The notes under the pieces are model-generated. The model saw nothing but the letters and a program-made list of their open reading frames with translations, searched no databases and was not told the DNA's origin. Positions 17,867 through 26,581 of a DNA stretch of 60,411 nucleotides are shown here, in pieces (within the stretch, counting starts at the first letter, position 1; each line of letters starts with the position of its first letter). Source of the DNA: CAYVAP01 sp964343195 (GTDB lineage Bacteria > Bacteroidota > Bacteroidia > J057); NCBI GenBank assembly GCA_964343195.1, contig CAYFIR010000020.1, forward strand, positions 1-60,411, in the 5' to 3' direction. Both the position numbers and the translations under genes were made by a program.

Positions 17867-18652
17867 CTAAAGAGTAGGACTGTAGTCAATATATTCCTTG
17901 TTGAAGGAATAAACCAACGAGACGTTCCACACAAAATCCCGCTCAGGTTGGATTTCCGTTTGAATGCTTTTGTTCAGGATGGCTGAGACGGAAATGGGGC
18001 ACTTCTTGTTTGCCAGCGTAAGGCTGGCGGAAACATAAAACCCATCCAGGTCATCCATCCTGAGGTAATAGGCGTTGGGGAAAATGCCCAGGTAGAAGTT
18101 TTTTGGCAGGTTGATGGGAGCGAAAGCTGCGTTGACATTCACAAAATGGGTGTGTCGCTGGCTTTCGTCCAGCCCCAGGGCGTAGAGGTAGTAAGCTCCC
18201 AGGCTGACATTATCTGAGACCTTGAAGGAAGGTGCGAGTTCCCCAGCCAGAAAGCGGCGGGTTTCGATGACGTCCCTTTCTACCCCATTAGAGGAAACCG
18301 GAATGGTACGGAAGTTCAGTGCCGGGTGCGCACCTACCCGCAGGTTAAACCGCTCGCTCTGAACGGCTTTGTAGCGCCACCAGAACAGGAAAGACCAGGG
18401 CTTTCCGTCCAGTGCAAACCGCATTTCTGGCTCGAAGGTTAACCTTTCGCCTCCCATGGAGAGGTTGAACAATACTGCCGGGGCATCCAGCGAAAACGAC
18501 GGAATAAGCGAGATACCGTTGTGGGTAATGCTGATTTTTCCCGAAAAGTGGCTGATAGCCTGGGTACTATCCGCCTCTTGCGAAAAAGAAATATGCCCCC
18601 ACACCAGCAATAGGGCGACAATCAATGCATGCTTGAAAGAATGGTAGTCCAT
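17867..18652 (-). CDS. Predicted outer membrane protein (261 aa)
   Basis: A protein not assignable to a named family. It has a signal peptide (MDYHSFKHALIVALLLVWGHISFSQ) and then amphipathic beta strands in pairs, for example RLTFEPEMRFALDGKPWSFL and NVSLGAYYLYALGLDE, which suggests a small outer membrane barrel. Its stop codon lies 25 bases before the AraC regulator start, suggesting co-transcription with that gene and the aldo/keto reductase. Function unknown. Confidence 0.7.
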   Translation of the reverse strand: MDYHSFKHALIVALLLVWGHISFSQEADSTQAISHFSGKISITHNGISLIPSFSLDAPAVLFNLSMGGERLTFEPEMRFALDGKPWSFLFWWRYKAVQSERFNLRVGAHPALNFRTIPVSSNGVERDVIETRRFLAGELAPSFKVSDNVSLGAYYLYALGLDESQRHTHFVNVNAAFAPINLPKNFYLGIFPNAYYLRMDDLDGFYVSASLTLANKKCPISVSAILNKSIQTEIQPERDFVWNVSLVYSFNKEYIDYSPTL

Positions 18653-18821
18653 CGGCTTCAGAATAGTTAGTAATCAGCCGACAAGTAACACACGAAGCGT
18701 CCCTGAGAAGAAACGAAAATCGAGCGGATGTTTACGAAAATCAAACAATGGTCATTGAGGAATACGGAACAGGGTATGCGGAATACGGTATGAGGTCGAG
18801 TGAATGGGGCATTATATTTCC

Positions 18822-18879
18822 TAACCACTAAGCAATTTCTTTGTGCCCTTAGAGACCTTCCTGGAGACCTTAGTGGTTA
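18822..18879 (-). terminator. Long-range inverted repeat overlapping the FkbM gene stop
   Basis: TAACCACTAAG (18822-18832) and CTTAGTGGTTA (18869-18879) are perfect 11-bp inverted arms; the second includes the stop codon of the leftward gene. The 36-base loop contains the repeated word AGACCTT. Probably a terminator or 3' stabiliser. Confidence 0.5.
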
Positions 18880-19614
18880 AATCAGCTTGGGCTGATGAAA
18901 GGCGAAATTATTTACATACCCTGCGGCTTCCCAGAAGCGGCCTTCCCCCTGCTGCTGATGCATCGCTGCATCAAACTCTGCAAGGGGTTGCAGGCCATTT
19001 CCCCCAAAAAACTGCCCCTGATAGCCCAAATCCAGTAGGTAGCCAAAGACATCTGCCACACTTCCCTGCGCCAGATGGCGGTTTTCGCACTCCATCAGAA
19101 TGGTGGGATGATGCTGCGACAGGATCTGTTGGGCGCCCTTCAGGACCGACAGTTCATGGCCTTCGACGTCGATTTTCAGGAAGCGAATGGGCTGGTCAAG
19201 TTCTGCGAAGTAATTGTCCAGTGTGACGACCTGAACCTGCTCTACCCGGCTTTCGCCCAGATTGGGAGCCGAGAAACTCGCTCCGGGTGAAGTCCCGCGC
19301 TTCGAAATGGGGACTTGCAGGCTCAACTCCCCCGGCTGATCGGAGACGCCCAGGTGCTCGATGGTGATGCCGGGCTTATGGCCGACATGTTCCTGAAGAT
19401 AGTCGTACAACTTTCGCTGCGGCTCAAATCCCCACACTCGACCTTTAGCTCCCACGGCTCGCTTCATCCAGTAGAGATAGGCTCCCTTGTGGCAACCGAT
19501 GTCTACGGCTACCTCGCCCCTTTTGAGATTTTTGCTCAGAAACTGAATCTCCTGAGGATCAACCCGGTAGCGGTAACGTAAGGCGCGGTAGTAAAAGGCA
19601 AGTTCATTTTTCAT
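18877..19614 (-). CDS. FkbM-family SAM-dependent methyltransferase
   Basis: A 245-residue methyltransferase of the FkbM family. The S-adenosylmethionine motif I is visible as VAVDIGCHKGAYL (about residues 35-47), followed by the acidic ribose-binding VWGFEPQ, and the family hallmark RFLKIDVEGHELSVLKGAQ (about 142-160). FkbM enzymes O-methylate sugars, polyketides or other small molecules; here no glycosyltransferase or biosynthetic cluster is adjacent, so the acceptor is unknown. It appears to be transcribed alone, with a hairpin at its 3' end. Confidence 0.9.
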   Translation of the reverse strand: MKNELAFYYRALRYRYRVDPQEIQFLSKNLKRGEVAVDIGCHKGAYLYWMKRAVGAKGRVWGFEPQRKLYDYLQEHVGHKPGITIEHLGVSDQPGELSLQVPISKRGTSPGASFSAPNLGESRVEQVQVVTLDNYFAELDQPIRFLKIDVEGHELSVLKGAQQILSQHHPTILMECENRHLAQGSVADVFGYLLDLGYQGQFFGGNGLQPLAEFDAAMHQQQGEGRFWEAAGYVNNFAFHQPKLI

Positions 19615-19715
19615 TGATCATGGATCATGGTTCAGTAAAGAGAGAAGTGGTCAGTGGTCCAGGTGATCCGGTTATCAGTTGTCCAATGCTTTTCTCCTTC
19701 CATGGCAGAAGCAGA

Positions 19716-19748
19716 AATTCCCCCCAATTAACGCAATTGGAGGGAATT
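19716..19748. other. Perfect-looking hairpin in the FkbM upstream spacer
   Basis: AATTCCCCCCAATT (19716-19729) pairs with AATTGGAGGGAATT (19735-19748) with one mismatch and a five-base loop. It lies 160 bases downstream of the leftward HsdR-N-like gene and may be its terminator, though no T tract follows. The rest of the 294-base spacer shows nothing else. Confidence 0.5.
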
Positions 19749-19908
19749 GAATCTCAGGAGGTGAGCGATTAGGTAGATTTTCAGAAGTGGGGATAAGATG
19801 GTGGTAGTCGGACTAACTCATTCCTCCCACTTACCCTGCATGTCCTATTAGGAGGCTGCCAATTCACTGAGTGTGGGTTGTCGCCATGACGAATCACGAT
19901 TTTTTCCC

Positions 19909-20901
19909 TTATTTCCCCTTCCTCCGGTTCATCAGCCAGATAAGGGCGTAAATCATGAGCAATTGTGGGCCGACGGATTTGAGGTAGGGCCAGAGGTAGA
20001 TCATCATGGGGAAGTCCTTGTCGCGCCACTTTTGGAAATTGCTCCACATCCACCAGTCGGGGTCGTGGTTGTTGACACCGATGAACCAGGCGGGCACGAA
20101 CAGGATGGCGGCGATGAGGAAGTAAGTGATGCGCTTGCGCCCTTCGGAGGTGTGAAAAAACTGATGGCTGCGCATGAAGATGCTGCCAAATCCCAGTGCA
20201 ACCAGCGAGGCCGTGGCTGCCAGGGTGTTGTAGATCCAGTTGAAGTCCATCCCGTGGTTTTGCCACAATGGACGTGTGAATTTATAGATCTCAGGGTGGT
20301 AGGCTATGGCGACCTTGGACAGCCCTACCATGGCGATGATCAGCACCAGCATGTAGAGCAGGGTGTCGCTGACGATGGGATTTCGGCCAAACCACGACAG
20401 GCGGCGCCGGAGGTTGAAGCCTTTCCTGTCCAGTTCTTTGTGAGCCGGAATCCTGTCCAGTCGGTTGCGTACCCGCTCATTGATCGCGTCGTGAAAGACC
20501 TCATACACAGCGTCCTTGTCGCCCGAGGTCGCCCAGACGTATTCGGCATTGGTCGCTGCGGCATAGCTGAAGCCCTGGTCGATGGCGCTCTCAAAGACCC
20601 GGTTGGAGACCTTTCGCTTCTTGCACTCGATGATGATCAGGGGGTCCATGGCATCTTTGTCTCGGTACACGACGATGTCGGCTTCACGGGTCGAGGAGCC
20701 GATCTGCACCTTTTCGCAGACCCGCAACTTCTCTGGCGGATAGCCAAAGTCGTAGATCAACTCCAGGTAAGTCTCAAGTTGGACCTGTTCTTCGGGATTG
20801 CTGTAGCGGCGTTCCTTGCCCTGTGGCAGGTACACAACCGAGTCGGTCTTCTTGTTGATGACGACGTAACGATCTTGGACAGCTTTTTTTACCAGGCTCA
20901 T
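19909..20901 (-). CDS. HsdR-N (PD-(D/E)xK nuclease-like) domain fused to four membrane segments
   Basis: A 330-residue protein with two halves. Residues 1-145 match the N-terminal nuclease-like domain of type I restriction HsdR proteins: NPEEQVQ (about 35-41), Asp75 in READIVVY, the E-x-K motif IECKK (Glu92, Lys94) and the QGFSYA motif (Gln109). So all core PD-(D/E)xK positions are kept. The helicase and other HsdR parts are absent. Instead residues 178-200, 222-243, 257-277 and 297-325 are hydrophobic and predicted to cross the inner membrane, ending in RRKGK. No hsdS or hsdM genes are nearby; it stands alone, divergent from dapB. A membrane-tethered nuclease with a defence or DNA-uptake role is possible, but this is inference. 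Confidence 0.8.
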   Translation of the reverse strand: MSLVKKAVQDRYVVINKKTDSVVYLPQGKERRYSNPEEQVQLETYLELIYDFGYPPEKLRVCEKVQIGSSTREADIVVYRDKDAMDPLIIIECKKRKVSNRVFESAIDQGFSYAAATNAEYVWATSGDKDAVYEVFHDAINERVRNRLDRIPAHKELDRKGFNLRRRLSWFGRNPIVSDTLLYMLVLIIAMVGLSKVAIAYHPEIYKFTRPLWQNHGMDFNWIYNTLAATASLVALGFGSIFMRSHQFFHTSEGRKRITYFLIAAILFVPAWFIGVNNHDPDWWMWSNFQKWRDKDFPMMIYLWPYLKSVGPQLLMIYALIWLMNRRKGK

Positions 20902-21143
20902 GTGGGTGATTCAGCGTTGGGAGTTTCGAAAGAAGATTATTTGAGCTCCTCCTGGCTTCTGGTACGCCCGCCAAACTTATCAAAAAAGTTGGTAATCGCT
21001 AAGTTCTTTAGCGAGATCGTTTGCGATTTGATACGGAAAGCGGAAAAAAGGGTTTTATCATTGGTCATGGAGCATTGAACAGAGGTCATTGGGCAGGGAG
21101 CATTGAAGAAGCAATGCCCCATTATTTGACCGCGAAATTCTGC

Positions 21144-21151
21144 TAACTTTG
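21144..21151 (+). promoter_or_regulatory. Candidate -7 element of dapB
   Basis: TAACTTTG is an exact match to the Bacteroidota TAnnTTTG element, 59 bases before the dapB ATG. A TTTG at 21125-21128 is only 15 bases upstream, short of the usual spacing, so the -33 part is doubtful. Confidence 0.35.
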
Positions 21152-21163
21152 GACACCCTGTTG

Positions 21164-21202
21164 ATTACGAATTACGAATTACGAATTACAAATCACGAAT
21201 TA
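21164..21202. repeat. Tandem 7-base repeat (ATTACGA)
   Basis: About five units of ATTACGA, slightly diverged in the fourth, ending seven bases before the dapB start codon. The reverse complement of the same unit (TCGTAAT) is repeated at 26488-26520 just upstream of ppc. Confidence 0.7.
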
Positions 21203-21209
21203 CCCCCCC

Positions 21210-21932
21210 ATGCGCATCGCACTGCTAGGATATGGCCGGATGGGCCGCGCCATCGAACAGGAAGCCCTCCAACGCGGGCACGACATCTCCCATCGCATCG
21301 ACCAGGACAATCTGGATGAATTGGCTCAACTAAGCCCTGACAACACCGACGTGGTGATCGAGTTCACCCATCCCGATAGCTTCGAAGAGAACCTCAAGAC
21401 TGTCATGGCAGCAGGCGTACCATTGGTGGTAGGAACGACGGGCTGGTACGATCGCATCGAGGAGATCAAGGCCGAGGTCGAGGGGCAGAATGGCAGCTTC
21501 ATGTATGCCTCCAACTTCTCCGTAGGGGTCAACCTGTTCTTCAAACTCAACCAGCGCCTGGCCGAACTGATGAATGGACAGCCCGAGTACGATCCATTCA
21601 TCGAGGAACGCCACCACCGTCACAAGGCCGATGGCCCCAGCGGTACCGCCCACACCCTGGCGCGCGACCTGATCGCTCGGTTGGATCGCAAGTCTCAGGT
21701 CAGCGATGCCGCGCTGCGTAACCGGGCTCCAAAAGAGGAAGAGCTTTCTGTCAGCTTCTCACGCGGTGGGGACATCAAGGGCACCCACACCGTGGCCTAT
21801 ACCTCCGAAATCGACACGATAACCATTGAGCATCAGGCACATAGTCGACGGGGATTTGCTCTTGGGGCCGTTATCGCCGCTGAGTGGATGAAAGGGAAGA
21901 AGGGCTTTTATGAGTTTAGCGAGATCTTTTAG
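21210..21932 (+). CDS. dapB: 4-hydroxy-tetrahydrodipicolinate reductase
   Basis: Reduces 4-hydroxy-tetrahydrodipicolinate with NAD(P)H in lysine and diaminopimelate synthesis. The 240-residue protein opens with the nucleotide-binding loop LLGYGRMGRAIEQ (residues 4-16), carries EFTHPDS and GTTGW in the cofactor domain, and has the family signature EERHHRHKADGPSGTA (about 131-146) with the catalytic His and Lys. Length is normal to slightly short. It is divergent from the HsdR-N-like gene and followed by a repeat-bearing spacer, so it is probably monocistronic. Confidence 0.96.
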   Translation: MRIALLGYGRMGRAIEQEALQRGHDISHRIDQDNLDELAQLSPDNTDVVIEFTHPDSFEENLKTVMAAGVPLVVGTTGWYDRIEEIKAEVEGQNGSFMYASNFSVGVNLFFKLNQRLAELMNGQPEYDPFIEERHHRHKADGPSGTAHTLARDLIARLDRKSQVSDAALRNRAPKEEELSVSFSRGGDIKGTHTVAYTSEIDTITIEHQAHSRRGFALGAVIAAEWMKGKKGFYEFSEIF

Positions 21933-22016
21933 GTAAGGGCTTTTCCCATGCCACCTCTTCTTGCGTATAGTGGTCTATAGCCCCAAACGAGTTCCGTTTT
22001 TTCAATTAAATAGGGA

Positions 22017-22155
22017 ATCCATAATAGCTATAAAAGAGAGGTATGGAGGAAATGAAGGCGCTGCCCTGAGCGGAGCCGAAGGGGCTGAAGGTCTCAAGCA
22101 GCGATTTTCCTTCATATCCCCATATACTTCATACCTATATAACTTTGTCTTTCTA
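22017..22155 (-). repeat. Dispersed intergenic repeat, family A copy 1
   Basis: The stretch containing CAAGCAGCGATTTTCCTTC and ATACTTCATACCT is, in reverse complement, very similar to 46706-46790 and more loosely to 23555-23641. Words AGGTATG near the left end and CATACCT near the right end are inverted, so the unit can fold. It fills the dapB to LytTR spacer. Confidence 0.65.
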
Positions 22156-22187
22156 CTTACCAATTCCGAATCACAAATTAGTCCCCC

Positions 22188-22949
22188 ATGCTCAACGTCC
22201 TGATCATCGAAGACGAACCACCCGCAGCCCGGCGCCTTGGTCGTATGCTGCAAAGCCTGGAGCCCCAGGCCCAAATCATGGAAATTCTGGACTCGGTTTC
22301 CGCAGCGGTCCGCTGGCTTGAGTTGAATGAGGCAGACCTCATTTTCGCAGATATCCACCTGGCGGATGGGAACAGCTTTTCCATTTTTGAGCAGGTAGTA
22401 GTCAAGACCCCGATCATCTTCACCACGGCTTACGACCAGTACGCCATTCGGGCCTTCAAGCTCAACAGCGTGGATTATTTGCTCAAACCGATAGAGAAGG
22501 AAGATCTAGGTAATGCGTTGGAGAAATTCCGGGAAAGCCGACAGGCCAAGGTCCCCTTTGACGTACAGTCCGTGCTGAGTGCTCTTGAGGAGCAGAAGAC
22601 CCGGCCCACTTACCAGAAGCGCTTCATGGTCACCTCCGGTGATAAGATAAAGTCCATCCCGGTGGAGGATGTCGCCTACTTTTTCGGGCAGCAGAAATAT
22701 GTGTTCCTCATCACGCCAGATGGACGGCAACACATCGTGGACTACACCCTCACACAGTTGGAAGACCTACTCGACCCAGAGCAGTTTTTTCGCATCAATC
22801 GGCAGTTCATCATTGCCTATCCTGCGATCAAGAACATGTTTAGCTACAGCAAAAGCCGGGTGCGCATCGAGCTCGACCCCGTCAGCGACATGGAGGCCAT
22901 TGTCAGCATCGAGAAAGCCCCGAGGTTCAAGGAGTGGCTGAATCGCTAG
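22188..22949 (+). CDS. LytTR-family response regulator
   Basis: A 253-residue two-component response regulator. Residues 1-120 form a receiver domain with the acidic pair in IIEDEP, the phosphoacceptor Asp55 in LIFADIHL and the conserved Lys in VDYLLKPIE. Residues about 150-250 are a LytTR DNA-binding domain (SIPVEDVAYFFGQQKYVFLI, FFRINRQFII). Such regulators normally sit beside a membrane histidine kinase of the LytS/YehU type; none is present here, so the partner must be elsewhere. Confidence 0.93.
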   Translation: MLNVLIIEDEPPAARRLGRMLQSLEPQAQIMEILDSVSAAVRWLELNEADLIFADIHLADGNSFSIFEQVVVKTPIIFTTAYDQYAIRAFKLNSVDYLLKPIEKEDLGNALEKFRESRQAKVPFDVQSVLSALEEQKTRPTYQKRFMVTSGDKIKSIPVEDVAYFFGQQKYVFLITPDGRQHIVDYTLTQLEDLLDPEQFFRINRQFIIAYPAIKNMFSYSKSRVRIELDPVSDMEAIVSIEKAPRFKEWLNR

Positions 22950-23079
22950 GGGGGAAGTTCGGGGTTCAAATGTGATTCGTAACAATAATGCGGGCCTACT
23001 GGCTTATTTGCCAACTTTTAGGTAGAATGCTGGTCAATAAGTATATAACTTATTCACACCATTAGACTTGCTTCAAAGC

Positions 23080-23538
23080 ATGATAAAGCCAACGCTAGCC
23101 AACTTTTTGAAAGCAGTATTTATTCAGCGAAAGGTCTTGCTCATCATCGGAGGCTTCATCCTCTGGGGACTCATTAGATCAAACTGGGCCATTACGATTG
23201 TCTATCCTATTGCAGCTGCCCTTGGGGCTATGTACAAGCAGAAAATGCTTTATCGCCTTGAGATAGAAGAAGATAGCATCGTACTGTTTCTGATGCGGCT
23301 ACGCTTTCCATTTAAGCTTGAGCAAGTCGAAACCTGGCATCCCATAGGTCAAATTCATAAGGTAGAATACCTGCCCAAAGAAGATCATGGACAGGTGCAT
23401 ATCCTCCTCAAAAACTCCAGGAAACCCTCCCGAGAGTACGCTGTCGTACCCAGTCCCTATTGGACAGAGTGCTCTGAGGCCATCTATGCGTCGGCCCAGG
23501 CTGCAAAAAAACAACCAACGGGTTTCACCAGTAAGTAG
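23080..23538 (+). CDS. Small membrane protein (152 aa), unknown
   Basis: Not recognised. From the ATG at 23080 (a TTG at 23068 in the same frame is less likely) the protein has a short charged start, two hydrophobic segments at about residues 15-50 (VLLIIGGFILWGLI and ITIVYPIAAALGAMY), then a soluble beta-rich domain of about 90 residues (MLYRLEIEEDSIVLFLMRLR onward) resembling bacterial PH-like or YdbT-type domains in pattern only. Probably an inner membrane protein with a cytoplasmic domain. It follows the LytTR gene by 130 bases on the same strand. Confidence 0.65.
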   Translation: MIKPTLANFLKAVFIQRKVLLIIGGFILWGLIRSNWAITIVYPIAAALGAMYKQKMLYRLEIEEDSIVLFLMRLRFPFKLEQVETWHPIGQIHKVEYLPKEDHGQVHILLKNSRKPSREYAVVPSPYWTECSEAIYASAQAAKKQPTGFTSK

Positions 23539-23554
23539 GAGCCCAAAGATAACT

Positions 23555-23641
23555 ATAAGAGAGAGGGAGGTAAGGAGGCAATGGAGGTATGAAGGCCTTA
23601 TGCAGCGATTTGCCTCCATATCCTCCTATACTTCATACCTA
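23555..23641 (-). repeat. Dispersed intergenic repeat, family A copy 2
   Basis: Contains GCAGCGATTTGCCTCCATA and ATACTTCATACCT, matching copy 1 in order and orientation. The left half (AGGAGGCAATGGAGG) is inverted relative to the right half (CCTCCATATCCTCCT), giving a long imperfect hairpin. The stem sequence differs from copy 1 but pairing is kept. Confidence 0.6.
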
Positions 23642-23710
23642 AAAATCCCGCCCGACTACTTATCACTGACGAAACCCGTTAAGTCACTCAATTAGCGCGT
23701 CAAAGCGGGA

Positions 23711-26482
23711 TCAACCCGTATTTCGTAACGCGCCTGCAATGGCATTGATCGTGGTCAACAAGTCTACCAATAATCCATCTGCTGGCTCGCTGGGTTGATG
23801 CCCTGCATGGCGCCACTCACGCAGCAGGCTTACTTGTTGCTGATGGAGGTTGAGCAGCAGGTCATTGCGCAGCATGGTGGAATAGTAATGGTGCGTACGA
23901 CGCTCTTCCAATGGGCGCTCAAACATCTCCCCCAGGATTCCCTTGGTACGCTCCAGTTCGGTAACAAATAGCTTCATAAAGCGTTTGCGCACCTTTTCGT
24001 CTTCGACTAGCTCTGCATAGGCAGCCATCACCTTCTCATCGGTAGAGGCGATCGCCGTGTCGATATTGGTGAAGACATAGCGGATGAAAGGATCGCTTTT
24101 GGTCGCCTCAGTTAGCGCTTCAAATCCTTTGGCATTGTTCTTTTTCAACTCTTCCAAAGCGGAGCCTACCCCATACCAGCCTGTCATGTTGAAGCGGGCC
24201 TGGTTCCAGCTAAAGACCCAGGGAATGGCCCGCAGGTCATCCAGGCTGGCTGTACCGGTACGACGTGAGGGTCTTGAACCAATCTTGGAGCGCTCGATGG
24301 CGTCGATAGGCGTAGCCTGCCGGTAGAAGCTGATGAAATCCGGTGTTTCCAGCAAGGCGCGGTAATGCTTGTAGCTGCTCTTGGCCAGGGGCTCTACCAG
24401 GTCGGCCAATGGATGCGGCTTCTGCTCGCTGTGGCGGCTGAGCAGGGTCTTGCTCATGGTCGAAGCCATCAGCAGTTCCAGGTTATAAGCCGCGTTTACC
24501 TTGTTGGCGTACTTTTGGTCGATGGTCTCTCCCTGCTCGGTGATGCGGATGTTTCCATCCACAGTGCTGTGAGGCAGCGCCTCGACAAAGTAATGAGTCG
24601 GCCCGGCACCCCGGCTGATGGAGCCGCCTTTTCCGTGGAAGAAGGTAATCCTCACCCCGTGCTTTGCTCCGACCTGCTGCAACGCGGCCTGGGCCTTGTG
24701 CAGGTACCAGTTGCTGGCCAGGATACCGCCGTCCTTGTTGCTATCACTGTAGCCAATCATCACCTGCTGGGTAAGCTGGCGTAGATTACGCTCCTGTTTG
24801 ATGTGGGCCAGGCTCCGCTGGGTAACGGGGTGTGAAAGCCATTTGTCCAGAATTTCCGGAGCAGCCTCCAGGTCTTCGATGGTTTCGAAGAGTGGGACTA
24901 CGGGCAGGTTTAGGCTGATGCCTTCCTCCTCGCCGCGGGTCAGGCCACTTTCGCGGGCGAGCAGATATACCGCGAGCAAATCAGCCAAACTGCGGGTCAT
25001 GCTCACGATCAGCCCTCCCAGCCCACGGGTGCCGTAGGAACTGACGTGTTGTTCCAGCACCTGATAGGCTTCCATCACGGCCTTGGCATTGGGGCCCAGT
25101 TCGGCGTTTTTGTGGGTAAAGGGGCGGTTGAGCTTCAGCTCCTGCTTGAAGAAAGCCAGGCGCTTTTTCTCAGACCATTCCACAAAATCTGTCTCTTCCA
25201 ACCCGGCGGCTTCCATCAACTGGCTGATGGCATTGTCATGAAAACTGCTGTTTTGGCGGATGTCGAGGTGGGCCAGGTGAAAGCCAAACGTCTGCACATG
25301 CCGCATCACATCGAGGACGTCGTTGTAGGCGATGCTGCGTGCGCCGTAGTTGATCAGGCTCTGCCGGAGCAATTTCAGGTCATCCAGCAATTCGTCCGCG
25401 ATGCGGTAGCAGCCGGGGAACTCGTTGAACTCGGTGGCATGGTCGCGCATCATATTGAGCGGCAGTTTGGCCAGCATGAGGGTCACAAACTGACGAAAGG
25501 CTTCGTTTGGGTTTCTGGCGAGTGCTTCGTCAGCGCGCTCGGCACCGATTTCTTCGCAGATTTCTTTTATCCGGTGGCGAAATGCGCGATCCAGGTCCTC
25601 GATTTCAAGCGCAAAGCTCAGGCGACGTACCAGGGCCGTCAGTTTGCGACGCAGGACGATGAAGGCATAGAGCCGTAGTTGGCTGAGTACCTCCTGCGTG
25701 ATCTCCCCGGTAACGAGCGGGTGCCCGTCTCGGTCTCCACCGACCCAGTTGCCAAAGCTCAGTCCTGGAAGTTCTCCCTGCTCCAACAGGGCTTCGCGGT
25801 CAAGCCCTACGGCTTCCCAGGCCTGAACAAAGCGTCGGTCAATCACAGGCAATACCTCCGGGAAGATGCTGGTCAGGTAGTGCATGATATTCCGGAACTC
25901 AGAGCGAAGGCCGGGCTTCTCCAGGAAAATCTCTCCTGTTTTCCAGATGCGGTACAGGGACAGCTTGATGTTGTGGCGGATATTTTCCTGCTCCTGCTGG
26001 GAAAACATGCCATTCTCGCGTTGCACCATCAGCAGGTAAAGCTCGCGGTGGTGTTCCAGTACGGTGGAGCGCTTTGCTTCTGTCGGGTGAGCGGTAAGCA
26101 CCGGCTCAGCGTCGATATCGCCGAGGTGGGAGAGGATGTCGGCTTGAGACATGCCTGATTTTTTCAGGGACTCAAGGCGCTGGGCGAAGAGTCCATTGAC
26201 GCCAGAGAATGATTCATCCTCTTCCTGCCGTCGCTGTTGTACGGCAGCATTGGTCTCAACGAGATTGATCAGCTGAAAGACAATGCTGTATAGCTGAATG
26301 ACCTTGTTGTCAACCTGATGAGGTTGTAGAGGCTGCCTTTCATGGATGAGCGGAATGATGCTGGCCATTTCGGATTCACCATTTTCGATCATGGCTTCCT
26401 CAAGAGCGCGCAACAAAAATTCCAGGTCTTGGTATGGCTTCCCCAGCTTTTGCTGGAATGGCTTTAGGGTGGGTGTTGTCAT
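23711..26482 (-). CDS. ppc: Phosphoenolpyruvate carboxylase
   Basis: Carboxylates phosphoenolpyruvate with bicarbonate to give oxaloacetate, feeding the TCA cycle. The 923-residue protein has the catalytic-histidine motif LTAHPTEAKRSTVLEHH (about 132-148), GGDRDGHPLV (about 252-261), the bicarbonate/metal region GYSDSNKDGG and the glycine loop FHGKGGSISRGAGPTH, and ends in ALRNTG as the family does. It is a little longer than the E. coli enzyme. A good promoter match lies upstream at 26551-26581. It works in the same central metabolism as sucC at the start of the window. Confidence 0.97.
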   Translation of the reverse strand: MTTPTLKPFQQKLGKPYQDLEFLLRALEEAMIENGESEMASIIPLIHERQPLQPHQVDNKVIQLYSIVFQLINLVETNAAVQQRRQEEDESFSGVNGLFAQRLESLKKSGMSQADILSHLGDIDAEPVLTAHPTEAKRSTVLEHHRELYLLMVQRENGMFSQQEQENIRHNIKLSLYRIWKTGEIFLEKPGLRSEFRNIMHYLTSIFPEVLPVIDRRFVQAWEAVGLDREALLEQGELPGLSFGNWVGGDRDGHPLVTGEITQEVLSQLRLYAFIVLRRKLTALVRRLSFALEIEDLDRAFRHRIKEICEEIGAERADEALARNPNEAFRQFVTLMLAKLPLNMMRDHATEFNEFPGCYRIADELLDDLKLLRQSLINYGARSIAYNDVLDVMRHVQTFGFHLAHLDIRQNSSFHDNAISQLMEAAGLEETDFVEWSEKKRLAFFKQELKLNRPFTHKNAELGPNAKAVMEAYQVLEQHVSSYGTRGLGGLIVSMTRSLADLLAVYLLARESGLTRGEEEGISLNLPVVPLFETIEDLEAAPEILDKWLSHPVTQRSLAHIKQERNLRQLTQQVMIGYSDSNKDGGILASNWYLHKAQAALQQVGAKHGVRITFFHGKGGSISRGAGPTHYFVEALPHSTVDGNIRITEQGETIDQKYANKVNAAYNLELLMASTMSKTLLSRHSEQKPHPLADLVEPLAKSSYKHYRALLETPDFISFYRQATPIDAIERSKIGSRPSRRTGTASLDDLRAIPWVFSWNQARFNMTGWYGVGSALEELKKNNAKGFEALTEATKSDPFIRYVFTNIDTAIASTDEKVMAAYAELVEDEKVRKRFMKLFVTELERTKGILGEMFERPLEERRTHHYYSTMLRNDLLLNLHQQQVSLLREWRHAGHQPSEPADGLLVDLLTTINAIAGALRNTG

Positions 26483-26487
26483 GAGTT

Positions 26488-26520
26488 ACAATTCGTAATT
26501 CGTAATTCGCAATTCGTAAA
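26488..26520. repeat. Tandem 7-base repeat before ppc
   Basis: Four units of AATTCGT, starting six bases upstream of the ppc start codon. Reverse complement of the repeat placed in the same position before dapB. Confidence 0.65.
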
Positions 26521-26550
26521 CAGGTGGGGGGGGACCTGGGCAGGGACGAG

Positions 26551-26581
26551 CAAATTACAGGGAATTTGTGGCAGGGGCAAA
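26551..26581 (-). promoter_or_regulatory. Candidate promoter of ppc
   Basis: On the minus strand TTTG (26578-26581), 20 bases, then TAATTTG (26551-26557). This is close to the Bacteroidota consensus, about 70 bases before the ppc ATG. Confidence 0.4.

Larger units (their letters stand above)
20902..21209. other. Divergent spacer with tandem 7-base repeats before dapB
   Basis: No gene. At 21061-21107 the words GGTCAT...GAGCATTGAA occur twice. At 21164-21202 the 7-mer ATTACGA is repeated five times with small changes right up to the dapB start. A similar repeat, on the other strand, precedes ppc. Confidence 0.55.

Noticed and set aside
19873..21078. 401-residue open frame opposite the HsdR-N-like gene
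   Set aside because: Antisense to a gene with clear domain motifs and membrane segments; the reverse frame shows no signal or family.
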